From positions 1 through 28,948 of the forward strand of contig JBGQCF010000030.1 of the NCBI GenBank assembly GCA_041495205.1: a DNA stretch of 28,948 nt, in the 5' to 3' direction. The stretch is from JAHFRG01 sp041495205. GTDB lineage: Bacteria > Pseudomonadota > Gammaproteobacteria > Burkholderiales > JAHFRG01. This document shows positions 15,415 through 22,619 of this stretch, in pieces; the stretch's first letter is position 1; each line of letters begins with the position of its first letter. The position numbers and the translations under genes are program-made. The notes beneath the pieces were generated by a model. The model had not been told where the DNA came from and did no database searches. It saw nothing but the letters and a program-made list of their open reading frames with translations.

Positions 15415-16049
15415 AGATTACAAAGAGCACGAAGCGATCCAAACAGGCAACTATCGTTGATTGGCGTGACGTCCACAGCCGCCTGGAATCCGCCCGGACA
15501 GCCATTGAGCAAGGGTGGGCGCCAGGGCCGCAGGAAAAGAAGAAAATCCTTAAGGCCAGGGCCCAGGCGCTGGCACAGGAGCCGAAACGGAATCTGGTGC
15601 CCGAAGACAACATCGTGGTGGTCGAGTTTGCGCTGGCATACGAGAAGTACGGTATCGAGTCGGCCTATGTTCGCGAAGTTTATCCGCTGAAGGAACTCAC
15701 ACCACTGCCGTGTACGCCGCCGTTCGTGCTGGGCGTCATCAATGTGCGGGGGCAAATTCTCTCGGTTATTGATATCAAGAAATTCTTTGATCTTCCGGAA
15801 AAGGGCCTGACCGACCTCAACAAGGTCATCATTATTCATTCCGGCTCCATGGAATATGGAATTCTGGCGGACATGATTATCGGTGCGCGCAACGTTTCGA
15901 TAAGTGAGCTCCAGCCCTCGCTCCCAACGTTGACCGGCATCCGGGAAGAATACCTCAGGGGTATTACCAAGGATCAAGTCGTGATTTTGGATGCAGAAAA
16001 ACTTTTGTTGGACAGGAAAATTATCGTGCATGAACAGGTAGCCGTGTAG
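15411..16049 (+). CDS. cheW: CheW-like coupling protein with N-terminal extension (WspD-like)
   Basis: The 212-residue protein has an extra N-terminal segment of about 65 residues (VDWRDVHSRLESARTAIEQG, then KARAQALAQEP) before a CheW domain (VEFALAYEKYGIESAYVREV, GVINVRGQILSVIDIKKFF). This extension is the layout of WspD, whose position in wsp operons after the TPR-CheR gene is the same. It is probably the second adaptor between the receptor and CheA. The start overlaps the cheR stop by 4 bases, giving translational coupling. A stem-loop and T-run follow the gene, before the receptor gene. Confidence 0.93.
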   Translation: MKITKSTKRSKQATIVDWRDVHSRLESARTAIEQGWAPGPQEKKKILKARAQALAQEPKRNLVPEDNIVVVEFALAYEKYGIESAYVREVYPLKELTPLPCTPPFVLGVINVRGQILSVIDIKKFFDLPEKGLTDLNKVIIIHSGSMEYGILADMIIGARNVSISELQPSLPTLTGIREEYLRGITKDQVVILDAEKLLLDRKIIVHEQVAV

Positions 16050-16083
16050 GGCGCGCAAGCGCACCCTATACGGCTGGTTTTTT
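16047..16083 (+). terminator. Candidate attenuator between cheW and the receptor gene
   Basis: A stem forms between 16047–16056 and 16059–16068 with one mismatch; the innermost pair opens for a small loop. Six T residues follow at 16078–16083, about ten bases after the stem. The stem includes the cheW stop codon. The delay between stem and T-run makes this a weak intrinsic terminator at best; partial termination would change the amount of downstream transcript. Confidence 0.4.
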
Positions 16084-16092
16084 GCAGGATTG

Positions 16093-16099
16093 AAGGAGG
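16093..16099 (+). promoter_or_regulatory. Strong Shine-Dalgarno of the receptor gene
   Basis: AAGGAGG lies 8 bases before ATG 16108. It decides the start against an in-frame TTG at 16090, which would sit upstream of the ribosome binding site, and it predicts strong translation of the receptor compared with its neighbours. Confidence 0.8.
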
Positions 16100-16107
16100 G
16101 ACGAACC

Positions 16108-17745
16108 ATGCAATGGTTTCTTAATCTTTCGACACGGGGCAAGCTCTTTGCCGGTTTTGGCCTGATGATTATGCTGCTGGCTATCGTGGCAGTGACGGCC
16201 TACAAGGGCATTACGGAGATACAGGAATCTCAGAAAAGCCTGTACCAACAGGAGTTCGCCGATGCCTTGGAAATCAAGGATATCCGGTCCAACCAGAACG
16301 CAATACGCGGAGATCTGTTTGCTATGATTTTGCTGACCGGAAGGGCCGATCAGGAGGCCTTGGACAATGATATCAAAGAGCGCTCCAAGGAGATTAGAGA
16401 GACGTTGCCACGCCTGATGGGGCGTAACAAAGACCATCCAAAGCGTCACTCAATGCTTGAAGAATTCACCGCTATCCAAAAGGTCTATCAGGAGACGCAG
16501 GAAACCCAGACCATTCCCTTGATTTATGCAGGAAAGACCGACGAGGCGAAGAAATTAGCCGTTGGAGTTCAGACCGAACGCAACACGAAGATGAAATCCA
16601 TTGCCAATGAACTGGTTAACGAAACTGAAAAATCGGCCAAGGTGGCGCTGGCTCAGTCCGAGCAAACGGCAGGGGAATCGGTGCGCGTTTTCGGGATAGC
16701 GGCTTTTGCTGCGGTGCTACTGGGCATTGCCATGGCGATGTTCCTGAATCGAATCATTGCCAGCCCGCTCAAGGAAATCTCGGAGGCCGCCGAGCGCGTT
16801 GCGGCCGGAGACCTGACCATCAGTCTTCCCGACGACAGCCGGGCGGACGAGGTGGGGGTTCTGATGCAGACATTCCGCCGCATGGTGGCAAATCTGCGCG
16901 AGGTGACGCGGGAAATCAGTGAAGGCGTCAATGTTCTTGCTTCTTCCGCAAGCGAAATCACGGCCTCTACCACGCAAGTCGCTTCCGGGTCAGCGGAGAC
17001 GGCCTCAGCGGTGAGCGAAACCACCGCTACGGTGGAGGAAGTCAAACAGACGGCCCAAGTTTCCACCCAAAAAGCCAAATACGTTTCCGAGACCGCGCAG
17101 AAAACGGCGCAAATATCGCAAAGCGGCAGGAAGTCAGTGGAGGAGTCGATCGAGGCAATGCAGCGCATCCAAGAACAGATGGAATCGGTTGCCGAGAGCA
17201 TCGTGCGGCTCAGTGAACAAAGCCAGGCCATCGGGGAGATCATTGCCACGGTGAATGACCTTGCAGAACAATCCAACCTGCTTGCGGTCAACGCTGCCAT
17301 CGAGGCGGCGAAAGCGGGAGAGCAAGGCAAGGGGTTTGGGGTGGTGGCGCAGGAGGTGAAGAGCCTGGCAGAGCAGTCCAAGCAGGCCACTGCGCAGGTG
17401 CGGACGATCCTGGGGGACATCCAGAAAGCGACGAGCGGTGCCGTGATGGCGACCGAGCAGGGAAGCAAGGCGGTGGAGGCCGGCGTGAAGCTCTCCGAGA
17501 AGGTGGGCGAATCGATCCGGTTATTGGCCGAGAGTATTGTCGAATCGGCGCAGGCGGCGACCCAGATCGCGGCCTCGGCGCAGCAGCAGTCGGTAGGCAT
17601 GGACCAGGTGGTCCTGGCGATGCAGAACATCAAGCAGGCGAGCACGCAGAACGTAGCGAGCACGAAACAGGCGGAGACTGCCGCACACAATCTCCACGGG
17701 CTGGGGCAGAAGCTCAAGCAGTTGGTGGAACAATATCGGGTGTAG
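16108..17745 (+). CDS. Methyl-accepting chemotaxis protein (4HB sensor, WspA-like position)
   Basis: The 545-residue receptor has TM1 (about 13–32), a periplasmic helical bundle of about 160 residues resembling 4HB_MCP, TM2 (about 192–216), HAMP (213–268) and a long cytoplasmic coiled coil whose hairpin tip reads NLLAVNAAIEAAKAGEQGKGFGVVAQEV (around 390–417). There is no C-terminal NWETF-type pentapeptide, so CheR and CheB probably find it without that tether. The sensed cue is unknown; WspA in Pseudomonas responds to surface contact. The part from about 17340 to the end uses CAG for glutamine almost only, unlike the first two-thirds of the gene, hinting at a different history for the signalling domain. 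Confidence 0.94.
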   Translation: MQWFLNLSTRGKLFAGFGLMIMLLAIVAVTAYKGITEIQESQKSLYQQEFADALEIKDIRSNQNAIRGDLFAMILLTGRADQEALDNDIKERSKEIRETLPRLMGRNKDHPKRHSMLEEFTAIQKVYQETQETQTIPLIYAGKTDEAKKLAVGVQTERNTKMKSIANELVNETEKSAKVALAQSEQTAGESVRVFGIAAFAAVLLGIAMAMFLNRIIASPLKEISEAAERVAAGDLTISLPDDSRADEVGVLMQTFRRMVANLREVTREISEGVNVLASSASEITASTTQVASGSAETASAVSETTATVEEVKQTAQVSTQKAKYVSETAQKTAQISQSGRKSVEESIEAMQRIQEQMESVAESIVRLSEQSQAIGEIIATVNDLAEQSNLLAVNAAIEAAKAGEQGKGFGVVAQEVKSLAEQSKQATAQVRTILGDIQKATSGAVMATEQGSKAVEAGVKLSEKVGESIRLLAESIVESAQAATQIAASAQQQSVGMDQVVLAMQNIKQASTQNVASTKQAETAAHNLHGLGQKLKQLVEQYRV

Positions 17746-17752
17746 ACCGCGC

Positions 17753-20050
17753 ATGAAAAAGGAACGCGATGACTTTCTGAAAAAACTACTCTCAACTTTC
17801 AAGGTTGAAGCGGGAGAGCATATCCAGGCCCTGTCTTCCGGTCTGATAGAGCTGGAGAAAGCATCGAGCGCGGAAGCGCGGATGGGCATCATCGAGATCG
17901 TATTTCGCGAGGCGCACAGTTTGAAAGGCGCCGCACGTGCGGTCAACTTAACCGTGATCGAGGCGCTCTGCCAAGCGCTAGAGGGTGTGTTTTCAGCCTT
18001 GAAGCGCCAAGACATCGCTTTGTCGCCAACGCTGCTCGATTTGCTTCACAACACCGTGGACACTCTCGGCAAACTTCTCTCATCCGCCGGAAACGAACCT
18101 TCTGGCCCGGAAAAATCATGGGTTGCGGAACTGATCCAACATCTGGACGGTGCACTCAAAGGCGTTCCAGCGCCAACTCCTCGGGAACAATCGAAACATG
18201 CCGGAACAGGAGCCATATCCCCGGCAGCGTCTTACCAGCCTATGGTCGAAGAGAAAGTTGTTCCGGCCGATACGGTGAGAATATCAACGGCAAAGTTGGA
18301 CTCGCTGCTGCTCCAGATCGAGGAGCTGCTCTCGGCGAAGCAGGCAGCGGATCAGCGCACCGCGGAAATTCGGGAAATCCATGCCGCGCTTGCCGCATGG
18401 AACCAGCAGCAGGCGAAAATCGACCCCGAGGCGAGAATCATTCAGCAACGGCTAGAACGAGAGGGATCACGAAACGGACTTGGGAAAACGGGTCCACAGG
18501 TGCGCAAGCTGCTCGAATTCCTGGAATGGGGCAACGCTTTTGTTAAATCTCTCGAGGGCAAACTGGCGGCGCTGAAACGGTCGGCCGAGCGCGATCACAG
18601 GTTTCTTGGCGGAATGGTGGACAACCTCCTCTATGACATGAAAAAAGTCTTGATGCTGCCTTTTTCGTCGGCTCTGGAGGTGTTCCCGAAATTGGTCCGG
18701 GATCTCTCCCGTGACCAGGGCAAGGAAGTCGAGCTCCTCGTTCAAGGGGAAGAGATCGAAATTGACAGGCGCATCCTGGAAGAGATGAAAGACCCCCTCA
18801 TTCACCTAGTCCGAAACTGCATTAATCACGGCATCGAAAGCCCGGGGGAGCGTGAACGAAAAATGAAGCCGCGCCGGGGAACGATCACTTTTGCCATCGC
18901 CCAGAAAGATGGCGGCAAGATTGAGATTCTAGTTGCGGACGACGGGGCGGGAATCGATGTGGCGAAAGTCCGTGAAGCGGCGCAAAAGCTTGGCATCGTT
19001 TCTGCGGAGGACGCGCAGAACCTCGACGAGCGGGAGACGCTGTCGCTTATTTTTCAGTCAGGGGTTTCCACCAGTCCGATCATCACCGCTGTCTCGGGCA
19101 GAGGCCTGGGCCTCACCATAGTGCGGGAGAAGGTGGAAAAACTGGGCGGCGTAATTTCTCTTGAAACACATCCCGATCTCGGAACGAGCTTCCGGATTGT
19201 CCTGCCGTTGACGCTCGCCACGTTCCGGGGAATTTACGTTCGCGTAGATGAGCATCATTTTGTGTTTCCCACGATGCAGGTGGCGCAAGCGGTGAGAGTC
19301 AATAAAGACGGGATCAAAACGGTGGAAAACCGCGAGACGATACGGCTGAACGGACAACCGATTTCACTCATCCGATTGAGAGAGGTAATGGAGCTTCCCC
19401 ACCAGGAAATGGAAGACGATTCCACTGCAGGCGCGCAGGTGGTCGTGATAGGCTCAGCGGAGAAGCGTATCGCATTCTTAGTGAGTGAAATTCTTGACGA
19501 GCAGGAGGTATTGGTGAAAAGCCTCGGGAACCAGCTTCCGCGCGTGCGCAACATCGCCGGCGCCACTGTCCTGGGAACGGGCAAGGTAGTGCCCATCCTG
19601 AATGTGCCCGATCTCATGGAGTCCGCCGTCAGGGTCTCGGCCGCCCCGCCCCGAGCCGCAGTTGCAAGGGAGACGGTCAAGGCGGAAAGAAAATCCATTC
19701 TGGTGGTGGAAGACTCGATTACCGCAAGGATGCTGTTGAAGAATATTCTGGAATCCGCCGGTTACCGAGTCGAGACGGCAGTGGATGGAATTGACGCGTT
19801 TACGATATTAAGAACGGAAGGCTTTGACTTGATGGTCTCGGATGTCGAGATGCCCAGGATGGACGGGTTCGATCTCACGGCGAAGATCAGGGCGGACAAG
19901 GCACTTTCGGAGTTGCCAGTGGTTCTGGTGACGGCGCTCGAGTCGCGCGAACACCGCGAGCGCGGCATAGACGTCGGTGCCAACGCTTACATCGTGAAGA
20001 GCAGTTTCGACCAGAGCAATTTGCTTGAAGTTATCCGGAGACTCGCATGA
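17753..20050 (+). CDS. cheA: CheA histidine kinase fused to a receiver domain (WspE/FrzE-like)
   Basis: The 765-residue hybrid has an Hpt domain with phosphoacceptor His55 (FREAHSLKGAARAV), a variable linker, a long helical dimerisation region (about 180–330), a HATPase domain with N-box HLVRNCINHGIE (around 351), DDGAGID and GRGLGLTIV (from 449), a CheW-like domain (about 480–630) and a C-terminal receiver with phosphoacceptor Asp697 (LMVSDVEMPRMDGF). No separate CheY-binding P2 domain is evident. The built-in receiver may act as phosphate sink or relay. It starts 7 bases after the receptor stop, without a good Shine-Dalgarno, and ends overlapping cheB by 4 bases. The hybrid layout matches WspE and FrzE, not flagellar CheA. 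Confidence 0.94.
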   Translation: MKKERDDFLKKLLSTFKVEAGEHIQALSSGLIELEKASSAEARMGIIEIVFREAHSLKGAARAVNLTVIEALCQALEGVFSALKRQDIALSPTLLDLLHNTVDTLGKLLSSAGNEPSGPEKSWVAELIQHLDGALKGVPAPTPREQSKHAGTGAISPAASYQPMVEEKVVPADTVRISTAKLDSLLLQIEELLSAKQAADQRTAEIREIHAALAAWNQQQAKIDPEARIIQQRLEREGSRNGLGKTGPQVRKLLEFLEWGNAFVKSLEGKLAALKRSAERDHRFLGGMVDNLLYDMKKVLMLPFSSALEVFPKLVRDLSRDQGKEVELLVQGEEIEIDRRILEEMKDPLIHLVRNCINHGIESPGERERKMKPRRGTITFAIAQKDGGKIEILVADDGAGIDVAKVREAAQKLGIVSAEDAQNLDERETLSLIFQSGVSTSPIITAVSGRGLGLTIVREKVEKLGGVISLETHPDLGTSFRIVLPLTLATFRGIYVRVDEHHFVFPTMQVAQAVRVNKDGIKTVENRETIRLNGQPISLIRLREVMELPHQEMEDDSTAGAQVVVIGSAEKRIAFLVSEILDEQEVLVKSLGNQLPRVRNIAGATVLGTGKVVPILNVPDLMESAVRVSAAPPRAAVARETVKAERKSILVVEDSITARMLLKNILESAGYRVETAVDGIDAFTILRTEGFDLMVSDVEMPRMDGFDLTAKIRADKALSELPVVLVTALESREHRERGIDVGANAYIVKSSFDQSNLLEVIRRLA

Positions 20051-21114
20051 ACGGAACGGGCAGAGGAGCCAAGATCAAAGTGCTGGTCGTGGAAGACTCG
20101 CCTGTCGTGCGGGAATTGCTCGTGCATATCCTCGGCACTGATCCGGATATCCAGGTCATTGGAACGGTAAACAATGGAGAGGAAGCGCTCCAAGCCGTGA
20201 AACGCGAAAAGCCGGACGTCATCACCATGGACTTTCACATGCCCAAGATGAACGGGTTGGATGCCACCCGGAGAATCATGGAGACCTGTCCAACGCCCAT
20301 AGTGATCATATCCGGGAGCTCGGCGCGCAACGAAGTCGCCGCCGCATTCCGGGTGTTGGAGGCAGGCGCGCTTGCCTTAGTGGAAAAGCCCACCGGCATC
20401 GGCGGCGCCGGCCATGAAACGGCGGCAAAGACACTTGTGCAAACCGTCAAATTAATGTCGGAAGTCAAAGTCGTAAAACGCTGGCCAAGGAAGCAAGCGG
20501 CAGTTCCTGCCGCGCCGACCCGATCGGAAGTCGAGATGAAAACCGCTCCGACAGAAGTCAAACTTGTGGTGATTGGGGCGTCGACCGGCGGCCCGATTGT
20601 GCTTAAAACAATTCTATCCGGGCTTCCGCGGGATTTTTCCGTTCCCATACTTATGGTTCAGCATATCGCCCCGGGATTTACCGAGGGGCTCGTCGAATGG
20701 CTGACTCAATCGTCCGGTTTTCCGGTTCATGTGGCTACCCATGGGAAGTATCTGCTGCCCGGGCACGCCTACGTTGCGCCGGACGGGTTTCAAGCGAAGC
20801 TGGAGCATGGCGGGAGGGTAGCGCTGAGCAGCGATGAACCCGAGAACGGCCATCGTCCGTCGGTATCGTGTCTGTTTCGCTCTGTGGCGACGGTATTGGG
20901 CCGCAACGCAATCGGTGTGCTGCTTACCGGCATGGGAAAAGATGGCTCCGAGGAGCTGAAGGTGATGAAGGAAAAAGGCGCCGTCACCATTGCGCAGGAT
21001 CAAGATTCTTCTGTCGTCCACGGCATGCCGGGTGAAGCCATCAATCTTGACGCGGCGACGTATGTACTTTCGCCGGACAAGATCGCCGCGGCGCTTGGAA
21101 GTCTGGTTAAATGA
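20047..21114 (+). CDS. cheB: CheB receptor methylesterase (REC + CheB_methylest, WspF-like)
   Basis: The 355-residue protein has a receiver with Asp62 (VITMDFHMPKMNG) and a methylesterase domain with the catalytic triad Ser179 (IGASTGGP), His206 (VQHIAPGF) and Asp299 (TGMGKDGSEE). Phosphorylation by CheA should release its activity, which removes receptor methyl groups and resets the signal; in Wsp, loss of WspF locks the pathway on. Its start is the ATGA overlap with the cheA stop, so cheA and cheB should be made in step. It closes the six-gene core operon; 47 bases separate it from the receiver-kinase gene. Confidence 0.95.
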   Translation: MNGTGRGAKIKVLVVEDSPVVRELLVHILGTDPDIQVIGTVNNGEEALQAVKREKPDVITMDFHMPKMNGLDATRRIMETCPTPIVIISGSSARNEVAAAFRVLEAGALALVEKPTGIGGAGHETAAKTLVQTVKLMSEVKVVKRWPRKQAAVPAAPTRSEVEMKTAPTEVKLVVIGASTGGPIVLKTILSGLPRDFSVPILMVQHIAPGFTEGLVEWLTQSSGFPVHVATHGKYLLPGHAYVAPDGFQAKLEHGGRVALSSDEPENGHRPSVSCLFRSVATVLGRNAIGVLLTGMGKDGSEELKVMKEKGAVTIAQDQDSSVVHGMPGEAINLDAATYVLSPDKIAAALGSLVK

Positions 21115-21161
21115 GCGAAAAAACGGAAATGCTCAACCCGTAAAACATAAAGAGTCCAGCT

Positions 21162-22442
21162 ATGACATCGCGAGAAAAAACCGAAAATAAGGGAATAAAA
21201 ATCCTCATCGCCGAGGATAGCCCTACTCAGGCTGAGCAACTGAGGAATTTGCTCGAAGATCAGGGTTATAGGGTCGCGACCGCGGTCAACGGCCGGCAAG
21301 CGCTCGAGGCGGCGCGCAAGCTGCAACCAACGCTCATCATCAGCGACGTGGTCATGCCTGAAATGGACGGTTACGAACTCTCCCGCCGGGTCAAAGCGGA
21401 CCCCAGCCTCGGCAACATCCCGATCATCCTCGTCACCACCCTGTCTGATCCCAACGATGTGATTCGCGGCCTGGAGTGCCGGGCGGACAACTTCATCCTC
21501 AAGCCGTACGACGAGGATTACTTGCTGGCCCGCGTGAAGTTCGTGCTCATCAATCGCGAGGTGCGCCAAACGGAGCAGGGGAACATGGGTGTGGAGGTTT
21601 TTTTTAACGGGCAGAAACACTTCATTACCGCTGACCGGCTGCAGATCCTCAACCTGCTGCTCTCCACCTACGACGCCGCTATTCAGCGCAATAAGGAGCT
21701 CAACCGCAGCCGGGAAGAACTCCAATTACTCAACGCAAAACTCGAAGCCGCCAACCTCGCCAAGGACCGCTTCCTCGCCACCATGTCGCACGAGCTAAGG
21801 ACGCCAATGAACGCGATCATCGGCTTCACCGGCACGCTGCTGATGAAGCTCCCCGGTCCACTCAATGCGGAACAGAACAAACAGCTATCGACCATCCAGT
21901 CCAGCGCCAGGCACCTGCTTTCACTCATCAACGACCTGCTGGATCTTGCCAAGATCGAGGCGGGCAAAGTGGAACTCAAATTCGAGACCACGGACTGCAA
22001 AGCCGTGGTAGAGGAAGTGGTCACAACCTTGCGTCCCCAGGCCGAAAGCAAGAGGCTCGCTTTGCAAGTCACCCTGCCCGACCAGGCATTGACCATCAGC
22101 GCCGACCGCCGCGCGTTGAGCCAGATCATCATCAATCTTGCCAACAACGCGATCAAGTTTACCGAGCGCGGCAGTGTCCACCTGAAGGTGAGCCCGGGCG
22201 AAGCGAACGGGAGAAGAATGGTTGAATTCAGCGTGGAGGACACCGGGATAGGAATACGTCCGGAAGACCAGCTAAAATTGTTTGCAGCATTCACGCAGGT
22301 GGGTCAGGCCAGTCGGGGCCGCGAAGGCACCGGACTGGGATTGCACCTGAGCCAGAAGCTTGCCGAGCTGCTGGGGGGTAAGATCACCTTCCGAAGCGAG
22401 TACGGCAAAGGCAGCACCTTCACGCTGGCATTGAAGGAGTAA
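21162..22442 (+). CDS. Receiver–histidine kinase hybrid (REC–HisKA–HATPase)
   Basis: The 426-residue protein opens with a receiver (acidic pair Glu18-Asp19, phosphoacceptor Asp62 in LIISDVVMPEMDGYE, Lys in FILKPYDEDY). A coiled linker of about 60 residues follows. The transmitter has His210 (ATMSHELRTPMNAIIGFTG), N-box NLANNAIKFTERG, DTGIGI and GTGLGLHLS. With the receiver first and no sensor, it looks built to take phosphate or a docking signal from another kinase, CheA being the nearest candidate, and pass it on. No membrane segment is seen. The transmitter is about 93% identical to that of the next kinase, with near-identical DNA. Its TAA shares a base with the first ATG of a short ORF. 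Confidence 0.93.
   Translation: MTSREKTENKGIKILIAEDSPTQAEQLRNLLEDQGYRVATAVNGRQALEAARKLQPTLIISDVVMPEMDGYELSRRVKADPSLGNIPIILVTTLSDPNDVIRGLECRADNFILKPYDEDYLLARVKFVLINREVRQTEQGNMGVEVFFNGQKHFITADRLQILNLLLSTYDAAIQRNKELNRSREELQLLNAKLEAANLAKDRFLATMSHELRTPMNAIIGFTGTLLMKLPGPLNAEQNKQLSTIQSSARHLLSLINDLLDLAKIEAGKVELKFETTDCKAVVEEVVTTLRPQAESKRLALQVTLPDQALTISADRRALSQIIINLANNAIKFTERGSVHLKVSPGEANGRRMVEFSVEDTGIGIRPEDQLKLFAAFTQVGQASRGREGTGLGLHLSQKLAELLGGKITFRSEYGKGSTFTLALKE
21816..22439 (+). repeat. Duplicated transmitter DNA, copy A
   Basis: This segment of the kinase domain matches 24027–24653. It is the same apart from scattered changes and one 3-base length difference near 22310. Identity is 139 of 140 over 21816–21955, then lower, then high again. 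Just upstream of 21816 the two genes still encode the same residues (SHELRTPMNA) but with many different synonymous codons, giving a sharp edge. Confidence 0.9.
22434..22439 (+). promoter_or_regulatory. Shine-Dalgarno AAGGAG inside the kinase 3' end
   Basis: AAGGAG at the end of the receiver-kinase coding sequence lies 8 bases before ATG 22448, ideal spacing for the small ORF there. It is also coding (Lys-Glu), and the second kinase copy has the same bases at 24648–24653, before the next gene's ATG. Confidence 0.45.
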
Positions 22443-22447
22443 TGAGT

Positions 22448-22612
22448 ATGGCGGGCATTGCAGTATGGCAAGTGATTATCCAAGCTACAGCCGATGGCGG
22501 AAGGAATGTGCGCATAATGACTGAATCGGGTTCAGTATCATGTGCAGCACATTGCCTCAGAGGAAAATGCTCCAGAGCATCGGGAGTGATTCGGAAAGCG
22601 CTGATCGAGTGA
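22448..22612 (+). CDS. Small uncharacterised ORF, 54 residues
   Basis: I do not recognise this product. The frame runs from ATG 22448 (or ATG 22442, which shares a base with the preceding TAA stop) to TGA 22610–22612 and fills the gap between two kinase genes almost exactly, ending 7 bases before the next ATG. The 54-residue peptide has a short hydrophobic start (MAGIAVWQVIIQATA), three cysteines at 32, 36 and 41 (SCAAHCLRGKC) and a basic C-terminal half. Good ribosome-site spacing and tight packing argue for a gene; short length and lack of a known family argue against. It could also be chance or a remnant. Confidence 0.4.
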   Translation: MAGIAVWQVIIQATADGGRNVRIMTESGSVSCAAHCLRGKCSRASGVIRKALIE

Positions 22613-22619
22613 GAGAAAA

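Noticed and set aside
16090..16107. TTG start for the receptor gene
   Set aside because: It precedes the strong AAGGAGG site that is ideally spaced for ATG 16108, and it would add residues encoded by the ribosome site itself.
13897..21114. The che genes as a standard flagellar chemotaxis operon
   Set aside because: No cheY, cheZ, cheD or flagellar genes are present; CheR has TPRs, CheA has a receiver and no evident P2, and two CheW proteins are encoded, all pointing to a Wsp/Frz-type alternative pathway.
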